Source: an uncultured Chitinophaga sp.
Lineage (GTDB): Bacteria > Bacteroidota > Bacteroidia > Chitinophagales > Chitinophagaceae
Direction: 5' to 3'
Assembly (NCBI RefSeq): GCF_946479755.1
Contig: NZ_CAMLHC010000008.1
Coordinates: 1 to 64,000 of the forward strand
DNA: 64,000 bases
A program made the position numbers and the translations under genes. Positions 8,687 to 17,198 of the stretch are shown here, piece after piece. Position 1 is the first letter of the stretch. Each line of letters opens with the position of its first letter. Under the pieces are notes generated by a model. It ran no database searches and was not told the DNA's origin. It worked only from the letters and a program-made list of their open reading frames with translations.

Positions 8687-10576
8687 TCAGCTTTCTGCTT
8701 CCCCACGCACCTCATCGCGGATGGAACTGGCATCCCAGCCCTGCCCTTCGTCCAGCCATGTTTTGATACGGTCGGACGCAATCAGTTTTTCCATCTCTTC
8801 AATACGCTCGCGCATGCTCACGAGGTATTGTTTCTTATCGTCGCGCATGGCCGATAAGCCTTTCAGCGTCCTTTCATCCTGGCGGAAGAAAGTGCGCGCA
8901 GCCCTTTCACTGTGATAGGCGCGCACCCCCAGCATCCGGAGCGCATCGGCGCCCATCCGCAAAGAAGTGTCTACCGTTTCACGGTAAATATGCAGTACGC
9001 CCTGGTCCATCAGTTCGAAAGTATCTTCCACCTGCTGCGCTCTCACCAGTAATTGCAGGTGCGGGAAATACTTCTGCGCCAGCTCTACGATCTGGCGGGT
9101 CTGTTCGGATTGGTCGGTCGCAATAATCAGCAGCTTGGCATCGGCAGCGCCGGCAGCGGCCAGCAGGTCGTAACGGGAAGCATCGCCATAATATACTTTG
9201 ATGCCCAGGTTATGCAGCGCATCCACCCGGTCTGAATCCATATCGAGAATGGTACATTTGATACCGTTGGCCCGCAGGAAACGCCCGGTCATACTGCCGA
9301 AGCGGCCAAAACCAGCGATGATCACCGGATTCTTTTCATGGATTTCATCGGAAGAACGCTCGTCCCCGCGCGGTACCTGGCGGGTGAACCGCGGCTGTAT
9401 CACTTTTTCATACAACAACATGATCAGCGGCGTCAGCGCCATACTGATGGCCACAATAGCTGTCAGCATCGCCGAAAGCCTGCCATCGATCAGCCTCACC
9501 TGGTTGCTGAAGGCCAGCAACACAAAGGCAAACTCGCCGATGTCAGCCAACGCAAAGGCAAAGAGCAGGTTCTGGTCTGTACTCAGCTTGAATATCTTTC
9601 CCAATATCATCAGCACAACCCCTTTTATCAGCATTAATCCCAGTACCAGACCGAATATCAGCAACGGCTCTTCCATGATCAGCGAAAAATCAATGGACGC
9701 TCCCACCGCGATGAAAAACAATCCCAGCAACAAACCTTTAAAAGGCTCTATATCACTTTCCAGCTCATGACGGTATTCGCTGTTGGCCAGTACCACACCA
9801 CCCAGAAAGGCGCCCAGCGCGGAACTTAAGCCTACAAGATTCATCAGCACGGCAATAGCCACCACCATCAGCAGGGCCATAGCGGTAAATAATTCCCTTA
9901 CGCGGGTACGGGCGATAATGCGCATCAGCGGGTTAACGAGGTAGCGGCCGGCAACAACGATAGCAGCTACTGCACCCAGTACCACCAGCGTTTGTCCCCA
10001 TGCAGGCAGATTGTCGCGCAGCGATGGCTCATGCAGGTCCGTCGTACTGGCGGCGCCGCTGGCCAGCAGCGGGAAAATAGCCAGCATCGGAATCACCGCG
10101 ATATCCTGGAACAACAATACAGAAAAAGCGCTCTGCCCTGCGGCCGTCTGCATCCACCCTTTTTCATTGAGCGTTTGCAGCACAATAGCGGTGGAGGACA
10201 ACGACAGGATCATACCCAGCGCCAGCGACGCATTGAACGGCTGTCCCAGCCAATAAGCCAGTCCGGCGATAGCGGCGGCACTGCCCAGCACCTGAAGCCC
10301 TCCCAGCCCCAGGATGGACGTACGTAACCGCCAGAGCAGCGTCGGCTCCAGCTCCATCCCGATAAGAAACAGCATCATCACCACACCGAACTCGGCGAAA
10401 TGCATAATGTCTTCTCCCTCTTTACCGATGAAACCCATCACGGACGGACCGATGATCACACCGGCTATCAGGTAGCCCAGCACGGCGCCCAGTCCCATCT
10501 TCTTGGCCAGCGGCACAAACACAATAGCGGCAGCCAGATATACCATTGACTGAAATAGCAGCGAATGTTGATTCAT
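8687..10576 (-). CDS. KefC-type CPA2 monovalent cation:proton antiporter with RCK/TrkA-N domain
   Basis: 629 residues. An N-terminal Na+/H+ exchanger domain of about 12 helices (residues 1-385; motif LLFQDIAVIP near 175) is followed by a cytosolic TrkA-N Rossmann domain (IIAGFGRFGSMTGRFL near 400, YYGDASRYDLL near 450). In KefB/KefC this architecture exports K+ in exchange for H+ and is gated by nucleotide/glutathione adducts; many Bacteroidota homologues lack known glutathione control. The reductase gene ends 3 bp upstream, matching the kefF-kefC and kefG-kefB arrangements. It is the last gene of the minus-strand run. Confidence 0.9.
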   Translation of the reverse strand: MNQHSLLFQSMVYLAAAIVFVPLAKKMGLGAVLGYLIAGVIIGPSVMGFIGKEGEDIMHFAEFGVVMMLFLIGMELEPTLLWRLRTSILGLGGLQVLGSAAAIAGLAYWLGQPFNASLALGMILSLSSTAIVLQTLNEKGWMQTAAGQSAFSVLLFQDIAVIPMLAIFPLLASGAASTTDLHEPSLRDNLPAWGQTLVVLGAVAAIVVAGRYLVNPLMRIIARTRVRELFTAMALLMVVAIAVLMNLVGLSSALGAFLGGVVLANSEYRHELESDIEPFKGLLLGLFFIAVGASIDFSLIMEEPLLIFGLVLGLMLIKGVVLMILGKIFKLSTDQNLLFAFALADIGEFAFVLLAFSNQVRLIDGRLSAMLTAIVAISMALTPLIMLLYEKVIQPRFTRQVPRGDERSSDEIHEKNPVIIAGFGRFGSMTGRFLRANGIKCTILDMDSDRVDALHNLGIKVYYGDASRYDLLAAAGAADAKLLIIATDQSEQTRQIVELAQKYFPHLQLLVRAQQVEDTFELMDQGVLHIYRETVDTSLRMGADALRMLGVRAYHSERAARTFFRQDERTLKGLSAMRDDKKQYLVSMRERIEEMEKLIASDRIKTWLDEGQGWDASSIRDEVRGEAES

Positions 10577-10579
10577 ATT

Positions 10580-11185
10580 TTATCGGGTTTGGGATGGAAG
10601 TTGTAATGCTTCGTTCATATAAGTCAGGCCGGTCAGGGCCGCGGGCGTTATCTTATCGTCCCGCAGCTGCTCCAGCAGGTTGCGGTAGTTTTGCGCGGCG
10701 CCCCTGACATCTTCTATGTCCATACGGTGCACGCCATAAATCACATAGGGAGCCAGGTATTGCATGTTACACAGTGCGGCGGTTTGTGAAAAAGGCAGCA
10801 GAAACTCCCGTACAGGGTACTGATGTTTTCCCTCGGGATGATAACCACTCTCCGCGCTCCCCGCAGAAATGATGTTACTGAGATATTTACCCTGCAGCGC
10901 TTTGCCGGTATGGCCATAAGCCCAGCCATGCTCCAGCACCAGGTCCATCCACTGTTTGATGATGGCCGGAGCGCTGTACCAGTAAAAAGGATGTTGCAGC
11001 AGAATGATATCGTGCCGCTCAAGCAGTTGCTGCTCCCGGGCTACATCAATGTCCAGGTCGGGATACCACTCATACAGATCGTTGAAGGTGATGCCCTTTA
11101 TACCTTTGATAGCAGCCAGCAACTGCTGGTGCACCCTGGACTTCTCCAGTGCCGGATGTGCAAAATTGATGAGTACCCGCGCCAT
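10580..11185 (-). CDS. KefF/KefG-type NAD(P)H oxidoreductase (flavodoxin-like fold)
   Basis: 201 residues of the flavodoxin_2 / NQO1-like family. Typical features are the N-terminal strand and loop MARVLINFAHPALEKSRVH, DLYEWYPDLDID, HDIILLQHPFYWYSAPAIIKQWMD, and GWAYGHTGKALQGK for FMN binding and dimerisation. Its position immediately upstream of a KefC-type antiporter (3 bp) indicates an ancillary subunit that stimulates the antiporter and may reduce quinones or electrophiles. It follows the CLC channel gene by 12 bp. Confidence 0.88.
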   Translation of the reverse strand: MARVLINFAHPALEKSRVHQQLLAAIKGIKGITFNDLYEWYPDLDIDVAREQQLLERHDIILLQHPFYWYSAPAIIKQWMDLVLEHGWAYGHTGKALQGKYLSNIISAGSAESGYHPEGKHQYPVREFLLPFSQTAALCNMQYLAPYVIYGVHRMDIEDVRGAAQNYRNLLEQLRDDKITPAALTGLTYMNEALQLPSQTR

Positions 11186-11197
11186 ATTTTAATGTAT

Positions 11198-13048
11198 CTA
11201 TCCTTCGGAATATTCTTGTAACAGTAATCTGTATTTATGCAGGATGCGTGATTTGGAGACAAACCCTACCAGCTTCTTGTCCTGCACCACCGGTAAACTC
11301 CATACGTCCGCCTCGTCGAATTTCTTAAGTACCAGCGTAATATTGTCTTTTAAAGATACTACTGCCGGTGGAGCTTTCATTAATTTCTTAACAGTCACAG
11401 TATCATATAGTTCCGGGCTGAACATGATCGGGCGGATATCGTCGAGCGTGATCACGCCTTCCAGTTTGTCCTGCTGGCTCACTACGGCAATGACGTTACG
11501 CTGTCCGTCTTTCACCAGTTCTATCAGCTGTCGCAGGCTGGCGTCGATATCGATCCGCTGGATGTCTTCTTCTACAAGGTCCTGCATGCGCAGCATCAGG
11601 AGGATGTTGCTGTCGTGGGCCCTGGTGAATACCTTGCCTTCTTTGGCCAGTGTGGTAAGCTCCGGGGAGATAGGCGAGAACCATTTCGCCATCAGGTAGG
11701 AAGTGGTAGACACAATCATCAGCGGTATAAACAGGTCATAACCCGAACTGGATTCTGCGATCAGGAAGATGGCCGTCAGCGGTGCATACATCACGCCCGC
11801 CATCACGCCGGCCATGCCTACGATAACGAGATTGGTAACCGGCACATCGGTGAGGCCTACCTGTGTACAGAGCATAGCGAAAAAGAAGCCGAGGAAGCCG
11901 CCGGCAAACAGAGAGGGCGCAAAGTTGCCGCCGTTGCCGCCGCTCTGGATGGTGATGGATGTGGCAAAAGCCTTCAGCAGGCATACGCAGCCGGTGAATA
12001 CCAGCAGCATCCAGCTCTGCGGCGGGAAATAGCCGAAGAAGCTGTTTTGCAGGATCACTTCTCCGTGGCCTCCGGCCAATGATTTTACGGCGGTATAACC
12101 CTCACCGAACAAAGGTGGCAACGCCACACAAAGCGCGGATGCCAGTACCCCTCCCAGCATGGCTTTGCGCAGGGCGCTCCACTGCAGCCGTTTAAAGAAA
12201 TGTTCTACTTTCTGCGACAGCACCACAAAATAGCGGGCGTAAAAACCGCATAACAGGCCCAGCGCAATATAAAAAGGTACGTTGTGATAATTGAAAGGAG
12301 TCCGGGACTCAAAATGGAAAAGCACCTCCTCCTGCAGGATGATCTTGGAGAGCAGGCTACCGCAAACGGCCGCCACGATCAACGGCATGAAATCGGAAAA
12401 TACTACCCCCGTCAGCAGTATCTCAAAAGCGAACATCATCCCGGCGATGGGAGCGTTAAAGGCGGAGGCGATGCCCGCTGTGGCGCCGGCTGCCAGCAAT
12501 AGGGTGCGTTCCTTGTATCCCAGCGAATAGGTACGCGCATAGTTGGAACCTAACGCCGCACCCGTAACGGCGATCGGGCTTTCCAGCCCTGCCGACCCGC
12601 CAAGGCCGACGGTCACGGCACTTTGCAGTATCTGCGAATACATCTTCACCGGCGGTATGATGCTGGAGTTCTGGGCGATCTCATGCAGGATCGCCGGTAT
12701 CCCTTTGCGGGACTGCCCCTTGAAAAAGAAAATAACGATCAGGGTGGTCAGCACAATCCCCAGGAAGGGGAAGACAACATAAAAAATAACCTGTGTACTG
12801 AAATGTACCTTGTAGGTAATAACATAATGGATATAGTGGACCAGCATTTTGAGCACCACGCCCGCCAGGCCGGCGGAACATCCCACCAGGATACCGGACA
12901 GGAGCAGGAACTGGTTGCGGTTCAGCTTGCTGTGGAGCCAGTGCAGGAGCAACTCATAGCTTTTGGCTTTACGGAGGCTGTATTGTTCGAAATCCCGTTT
13001 AAACCTGAAAAAACCATGGTACTTCCGGATACGGCTAAATTGACTCAT
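11198..13048 (-). CDS. CLC-family chloride channel/transporter with C-terminal CBS pair
   Basis: 616 residues. The CLC membrane core (about 45-450) has GGSAGLESP, where the external gating Glu of GREGP is kept, and GGNGGNFAPSLFAGG in place of the third anion-site motif (GGxFxP). The first motif reads RKGIP instead of GSGIP. By eye, the AGMMFAFEIL stretch aligns with E. coli AGILFIIEEM, so the internal proton-path Glu (E203) is Ile, as channel-type CLCs have a hydrophobic residue there. Two CBS domains (about 480-610) follow, normally nucleotide-binding regulators. The gene sits between the transglutaminase-like and reductase genes with 12-16 bp gaps, so a shared transcript with the antiporter is likely. 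Confidence 0.92.
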   Translation of the reverse strand: MSQFSRIRKYHGFFRFKRDFEQYSLRKAKSYELLLHWLHSKLNRNQFLLLSGILVGCSAGLAGVVLKMLVHYIHYVITYKVHFSTQVIFYVVFPFLGIVLTTLIVIFFFKGQSRKGIPAILHEIAQNSSIIPPVKMYSQILQSAVTVGLGGSAGLESPIAVTGAALGSNYARTYSLGYKERTLLLAAGATAGIASAFNAPIAGMMFAFEILLTGVVFSDFMPLIVAAVCGSLLSKIILQEEVLFHFESRTPFNYHNVPFYIALGLLCGFYARYFVVLSQKVEHFFKRLQWSALRKAMLGGVLASALCVALPPLFGEGYTAVKSLAGGHGEVILQNSFFGYFPPQSWMLLVFTGCVCLLKAFATSITIQSGGNGGNFAPSLFAGGFLGFFFAMLCTQVGLTDVPVTNLVIVGMAGVMAGVMYAPLTAIFLIAESSSGYDLFIPLMIVSTTSYLMAKWFSPISPELTTLAKEGKVFTRAHDSNILLMLRMQDLVEEDIQRIDIDASLRQLIELVKDGQRNVIAVVSQQDKLEGVITLDDIRPIMFSPELYDTVTVKKLMKAPPAVVSLKDNITLVLKKFDEADVWSLPVVQDKKLVGFVSKSRILHKYRLLLQEYSEG

Positions 13049-13064
13049 GGCGCAAATTTAAAGA

Positions 13065-13985
13065 TCAGAGCTCAATCAACCCATAAACTTTATCATTCAT
13101 ATACGGGCCGCCGGGATGTCTGGCCGTGTAATCGAGGTTGATCCAGTACTCCCCTTTCAGCTCGTGGTAATACAGTTCTTTGATGACGGGTTTGGGAAAC
13201 AGCGTAATGATGGCCTGTTTCATGATCTCGAAGTCTTCCTTGTCGCCGCAGTACAGCTCCGGGTAAGCGTGCCCTTTGATCAGTACAATACGGCAGCGTG
13301 CCCCGATAGATTGCAGGCAGGAAGTCATCAGGATGGAATGATCGTCGCAGTCGCCACCGAGGCCGTTCAGGATGGTCTCCTGCGGCGTGGCGAAGTATTC
13401 GTCACGACGGGAGTCGAGCACATATTTGAAATTACCGTTGATATACCGGAAGAGGGACAGGAAGCGGGTGATCTTCCCGAACTTATAAAAATACTCGTCG
13501 TAATAGTCCAGCGAATGTTTCACGGAGAAGTTGCGGACTACGGAATCCTGGTAGTTGACTTTTTCGCGGATACCCCGTACCGTTTTATCGCGATAGCTTT
13601 CCACGCGGCGGGGATACAAGCTGAGGATGTCCAGCTGTTTGCTGTCCTTGGTGCCCCAGTTGCCCTGCACCATCCCTTTATAATCGTTCAGCACATTGGT
13701 GAAGGTGTAATCATCCCGGTATTTATTGATCAGCAGAATGCTGCATACAAGCAGGAAAGCGGGAATGATCAGCGGCCGGAAAACCCATCGCAGGGCATAT
13801 ACGACCAGAAGGCTGATCAGAAAAGATACAGCCAGGTCTATGTGGAACCCTCCCGCCACAATGGGCGGGAGGAACCGGTTTATAAAAGGTGCGAGTGGTG
13901 CCAACGTCAGCAGGCTCAATAGGTTGAGCAGCAATTGGGTAGACGTCGTGTATTTGCTTTCATCAATGGCCATTATGCTATGCAA
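13065..13985 (-). CDS. Membrane-anchored transglutaminase-like (papain-fold) protein
   Basis: 306 residues. The N-terminal third has two to three hydrophobic segments (about 17-95). The C-terminal part carries a transglutaminase-like triad: Cys in GLGGDCDDHSILM near 212, His in LIKGHAYPELYCG near 239, and Asp in WINLDYTARHPGGPY near 283. Bacterial members are usually proteases, amidases or peptide-modifying enzymes; which applies here is unknown. Start is 21 bp after the STAND ATPase stop, and its stop is 16 bp before the CLC gene, so it is probably part of one minus-strand unit. An alternative start is Met5. Confidence 0.75.
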   Translation of the reverse strand: MHSIMAIDESKYTTSTQLLLNLLSLLTLAPLAPFINRFLPPIVAGGFHIDLAVSFLISLLVVYALRWVFRPLIIPAFLLVCSILLINKYRDDYTFTNVLNDYKGMVQGNWGTKDSKQLDILSLYPRRVESYRDKTVRGIREKVNYQDSVVRNFSVKHSLDYYDEYFYKFGKITRFLSLFRYINGNFKYVLDSRRDEYFATPQETILNGLGGDCDDHSILMTSCLQSIGARCRIVLIKGHAYPELYCGDKEDFEIMKQAIITLFPKPVIKELYYHELKGEYWINLDYTARHPGGPYMNDKVYGLIEL

Positions 13986-14006
13986 TAAAGCAAAATTATG
14001 CCATAA

Positions 14007-16625
14007 TCACTTCGCAAAATTTGGAATGGCCTGTTTGAAGGACGTACTGTTACGGATTAATTCTATTTGTTGTTGTGTGTCGGTAATCTGTTTGTCCATG
14101 TTGAGGTCGCGGTAGATGTTCTTCAGCAGGGCGTAGTTCATCAGCGCAAGCACTTTCAGGTCCAGCTTCTGTGCGTGTTCAATGGCTATTTCGGCTACGC
14201 GGATCGCTTTATGGAATTCGTGTTCATTATAATACACCGTAGCATGCAGCAGTTTCTGGAAAGATTCCAGGTGTTTGCCACTGAAATAGTCCGAGGAGTA
14301 TTTTTTGATGACATGATCGGCATGCCGGCAGATCCTTTCGGCTGATTTAACGTTGCCCATTCCCAGGTGGCCCTGTGCCTGCCAGAGCAACAGCATGAGG
14401 CGGAAAGAGTCCGCTTTGCGGTATGGCAGGGAGGGGTAGGTCTGAAACAGGCGCTGGGTGAAATTGAGCAGATGCTCATAATCTTCCATCAGGAGGAAGG
14501 CGGTACCCATATTACGGAACACGATTTCCTGCGCCACGGACATCTGCTGCCGGGAGGTGTGGCCCCAATACTGTTGGTATTGGTATATTTTGGCCCGGAT
14601 GCCTTCGTTGACAAAGCCGAATTTAAGATACTCGTAGATGAACAGGAGTATTTCATACGGCGTTACCCACAGTTCACCGTCAAATTCGTCTGCGTTGTAC
14701 AGTTTCTTGATGCTGTTGAGTTCCAGCTCGCACTGTTCGGCGTCCAGCTGCAGCAATGCCATGCTGAAGAGCAGGTTGCGGATCTTGAGCTTGTCTTCCC
14801 TGGCTTCGGCCATTCCCAACAGGGCGTTCAGCACTTTCCTTTTACGGAAATGCATAAACTCATCGTTGATGATCTGGCTGAGGGGGTTCTTTTTAAAGAA
14901 GCCCGGTGGGAAGATCGATTTCAGTTCCACCTGGTTATTGCCTTCGTGCTGGTAGTGGAGCACGAGATATTCCAGCAGGTGTGATTTTTCGATGTTTGCC
15001 AGCGGGAGATGGAACATTTTGATGATGCCTTCCGTTTGCCGGGTGGTGATCGCATAGCGGAGGAGCCAGCGGAATACCCCGATACGGTAAGGGGATTGTG
15101 GCAGATGGTCCAGTATGTTCTGCAGCAGGGCTTCGTTGATCTCCTGGCTGCTCTGCTGGAGGTAGTGCATAGCTACAAAGTATTCCAGCAGGAAGGTATG
15201 CGCGAAGCGCACCTTTACATGGAACATGATTTCCTGGCTCAGGTTCTCTTCCGCCAGGATATTATCTGCCAGCAGTTCCTTGTAGGCGGGGAACAGGTCG
15301 GCGTTCTGATTGAGCAGTTTGCTTTTGTCGATATAGATACCGCTGCGGCCGTAATCGAGCAGGGCCAGCAGCTTTTCGATGATCTTTATTTTAAAGGCGT
15401 TGCTCTGGGAGTTGAAAACCCGGTTCTGTACAAACCGTGATACGATCTCGAACAGGCTGAGGTGTTCATCCACAAAATTCTGCTCCGGGCCGGCGTTGAG
15501 CTGGCAGAACAGCTGCAGGTAATACGGGTTGCGCAGTTTCTGCAGGAAGCTCTCGGAGAACATCCGGATGGTAGACGGATCAAAATGGTGGTTGTAGAGC
15601 ACCGACTTCACTTCCTGTTCGGTCAGTGCCGGCAGGTTGATGTTGGTTTCTTCATCCATCTCCGGTCCCAGGTACCAGTAACGGCGGAAGGCCGGGTATT
15701 GGTGGGAATGCTGGAATATCTCTGACCAGGTGCTGCTCCGGACGGAAAGGATCACTTTCACCCAGGGGTAGCGGTCGTTCGAATAAACGAAGTCTTCCAG
15801 CTTGGTATATAATAGTTTGAGCTTATCGCCGGAAACAGCGATCTCATCGAAGCCGTCGATGATGAGGATCAGGCGGCCGCCTTTGTTATTGAAATGACTG
15901 GAAAAATATTCGCGGAAGTTCTCTCCTTTACCGAGGTCCATCTGGTTGTCGAGCCAGTTGGCCAGGGAGAAGCCTTTAAGTAACAGGCTGCCGGCGGCGT
16001 GTGCATGGATGAACCAGCATACGTCGTGTTTGAACCGGGCGTCCCTGCAGAACCAGAAGTGTTCGGCAAGGTGAACCAGGGCCACGGATTTGCCCCATCC
16101 TGATGGTGCGATCAGGGCGGTAGCAGCGTAGTCGCTTTCGAGGAACCGCTCAATATGTGCGTTACAGAAAGTGCGGGGAACGGTAAACGGGAACGCTATA
16201 CCGGAACGGTTTTTAAGCGTCAGGATGGTGTAATGAGATACAGCATCCGCTTTGGTTTTCAGTTCATCCCATCTGCGTGTGTCCAGTTGCTGGTTGCTGC
16301 GACTGGCGCTGTTGAGCAATTGATAATGATGTTGCTGGAAATCTTCCCAGTCCTTAAAACGGCAATATTGTGAGAGTGTGTTCAATGTGTAGCGCGAAAA
16401 GCTGTGTTGTGTAACAGCAAATCCGAATACCCTTTTGAGCGTTGTCTCACTCACCAGTTTCGTGGTGTTATCCAATATGGACTGAGCCAGATTCTTGCAA
16501 TCTGCCGACGACATGACTTCAACACCGTATCTGCGCAATACTTCTTTCTGCAGTGTCATGATGAAGTCATAGGATAGATCAATCATAGGGGACAATAAAT
16601 GGATTAGGAATTTTCGATACTTCAT
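14007..16625 (-). CDS. STAND/NACHT-like ATPase with N-terminal helical (HTH-like) domain
   Basis: 872 residues. Residues about 25-105 form a small helical domain (VSETTLKRVFGF, YTLNTLSQYCRFKDWEDF) resembling a DNA-binding or adaptor fold. A P-loop NTPase follows: Walker A APSGWGKS at about 173-180 and Walker B LILIIDGFDE at about 252-261, the DGFDE form typical of NACHT/STAND proteins. The C-terminal ~400 residues are all-helical and TPR-like. STAND proteins are ligand-triggered switches used in transcription control and anti-phage defence; I cannot tell which applies. No effector domain is recognised in the chain. Starts at Met1, Met14 (16586) or Met23 (16559) are all possible. It is divergent from the giant adhesin and heads the ion-transport gene run. 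Confidence 0.75.
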   Translation of the reverse strand: MKYRKFLIHLLSPMIDLSYDFIMTLQKEVLRRYGVEVMSSADCKNLAQSILDNTTKLVSETTLKRVFGFAVTQHSFSRYTLNTLSQYCRFKDWEDFQQHHYQLLNSASRSNQQLDTRRWDELKTKADAVSHYTILTLKNRSGIAFPFTVPRTFCNAHIERFLESDYAATALIAPSGWGKSVALVHLAEHFWFCRDARFKHDVCWFIHAHAAGSLLLKGFSLANWLDNQMDLGKGENFREYFSSHFNNKGGRLILIIDGFDEIAVSGDKLKLLYTKLEDFVYSNDRYPWVKVILSVRSSTWSEIFQHSHQYPAFRRYWYLGPEMDEETNINLPALTEQEVKSVLYNHHFDPSTIRMFSESFLQKLRNPYYLQLFCQLNAGPEQNFVDEHLSLFEIVSRFVQNRVFNSQSNAFKIKIIEKLLALLDYGRSGIYIDKSKLLNQNADLFPAYKELLADNILAEENLSQEIMFHVKVRFAHTFLLEYFVAMHYLQQSSQEINEALLQNILDHLPQSPYRIGVFRWLLRYAITTRQTEGIIKMFHLPLANIEKSHLLEYLVLHYQHEGNNQVELKSIFPPGFFKKNPLSQIINDEFMHFRKRKVLNALLGMAEAREDKLKIRNLLFSMALLQLDAEQCELELNSIKKLYNADEFDGELWVTPYEILLFIYEYLKFGFVNEGIRAKIYQYQQYWGHTSRQQMSVAQEIVFRNMGTAFLLMEDYEHLLNFTQRLFQTYPSLPYRKADSFRLMLLLWQAQGHLGMGNVKSAERICRHADHVIKKYSSDYFSGKHLESFQKLLHATVYYNEHEFHKAIRVAEIAIEHAQKLDLKVLALMNYALLKNIYRDLNMDKQITDTQQQIELIRNSTSFKQAIPNFAK

Positions 16626-16728
16626 TAAGTACGTCTGAGTCAGTGATTTAGATTTATGAAAATTAAAATGAACAAAATGAACAGGAAATTTTAAAAATGA
16701 TTATATATATGAGATTTTCTAATAAAGA

Positions 16729-16736
16729 TACTTTTG
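16729..16736 (+). promoter_or_regulatory. Candidate -7 element (TACTTTTG)
   Basis: An exact TAnnTTTG match on the plus strand, pointing at the adhesin, but without a clear TTG at -33. If used, it would give a ~450-nt leader upstream of the adhesin start. Confidence 0.3.
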
Positions 16737-16906
16737 TGTGAGGTATTGTATATATTTATATATATAATTAATTTACAGGTAATAAAATACAGTGAAAGTC
16801 AACCATGGTGGCCATCCGGCCGGGGTGGCTAAGAAAAATCGGCGCCCCTGGAAAAAAATTTTACCCTGGAACCCGGTGCAGCCAGTTGAGGGAACTTCTT
16901 CGTAAT

Positions 16907-16928
16907 AAAAAAGGTGACCATCGTCACC
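16907..16928 (-). terminator. Candidate intrinsic terminator upstream of the STAND gene
   Basis: On the minus strand a 6-bp GGTGAC/GTCACC stem with a 4-nt loop (16913-16928) is followed directly by six T's (16907-16912). It lies ~280 bp before the STAND start, so it would end a short leader or small RNA rather than a coding transcript. Confidence 0.4.
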
Positions 16929-17198
16929 AAAATGAACAAACTGAACAGTGGAATTTTAGAATGAACGAAAGGGACGCTGCCGGTCAAAATGAACTAAAAT
17001 GAACCACCTTTTATCTCCCGCTTCACTATACATTCGTAACGTTTTTGCAAACCTTTAACATATGATTGAAAGTGGGATACATCTACCACCTCACTATTTA
17101 ATCATTTGTCATGTAGCCACGTCATAACCTATCCTGCCGCCAGAGTAATTTGTAATTCATTGAAAAATGAATATCGTTTTATTTTAATATCTGGTGCT

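Larger units (their letters stand above)
16665..17004. repeat. Seven-copy aaaatgaac nonamer array (candidate regulator sites)
   Basis: Nonamers matching aaaatgaac with at most one change start at 16665, 16674, 16929, 16938 (aaactgaac), 16958 (agaatgaac), 16986 and 16996. Three of them form direct pairs with 9-10 bp spacing, about one helical turn. Direct-repeat pairs of this spacing are typical of regulator binding sites. Function is inferred. Confidence 0.55.
16626..17198. other. Divergent intergenic region between STAND ATPase and adhesin genes
   Basis: 573 bp without a convincing gene. 16683-16795 is very AT-rich with TATATA runs. 16801-16930 is GC-richer and contains a hairpin. Copies of an aaaatgaac-like nonamer lie at both ends. 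A short plus-strand frame at 16805-17002 has no protein-like character and crosses the repeats, so it is not called. Confidence 0.7.

Noticed and set aside
16805..17002. 65-codon plus-strand frame in the STAND/adhesin gap
   Set aside because: Runs through the hairpin and nonamer repeats; not protein-like.
17106..17198. Upstream extension of the adhesin frame from a TTG codon
   Set aside because: The ATG at 17199 gives a normal signal peptide; the extension adds residues with no export feature.
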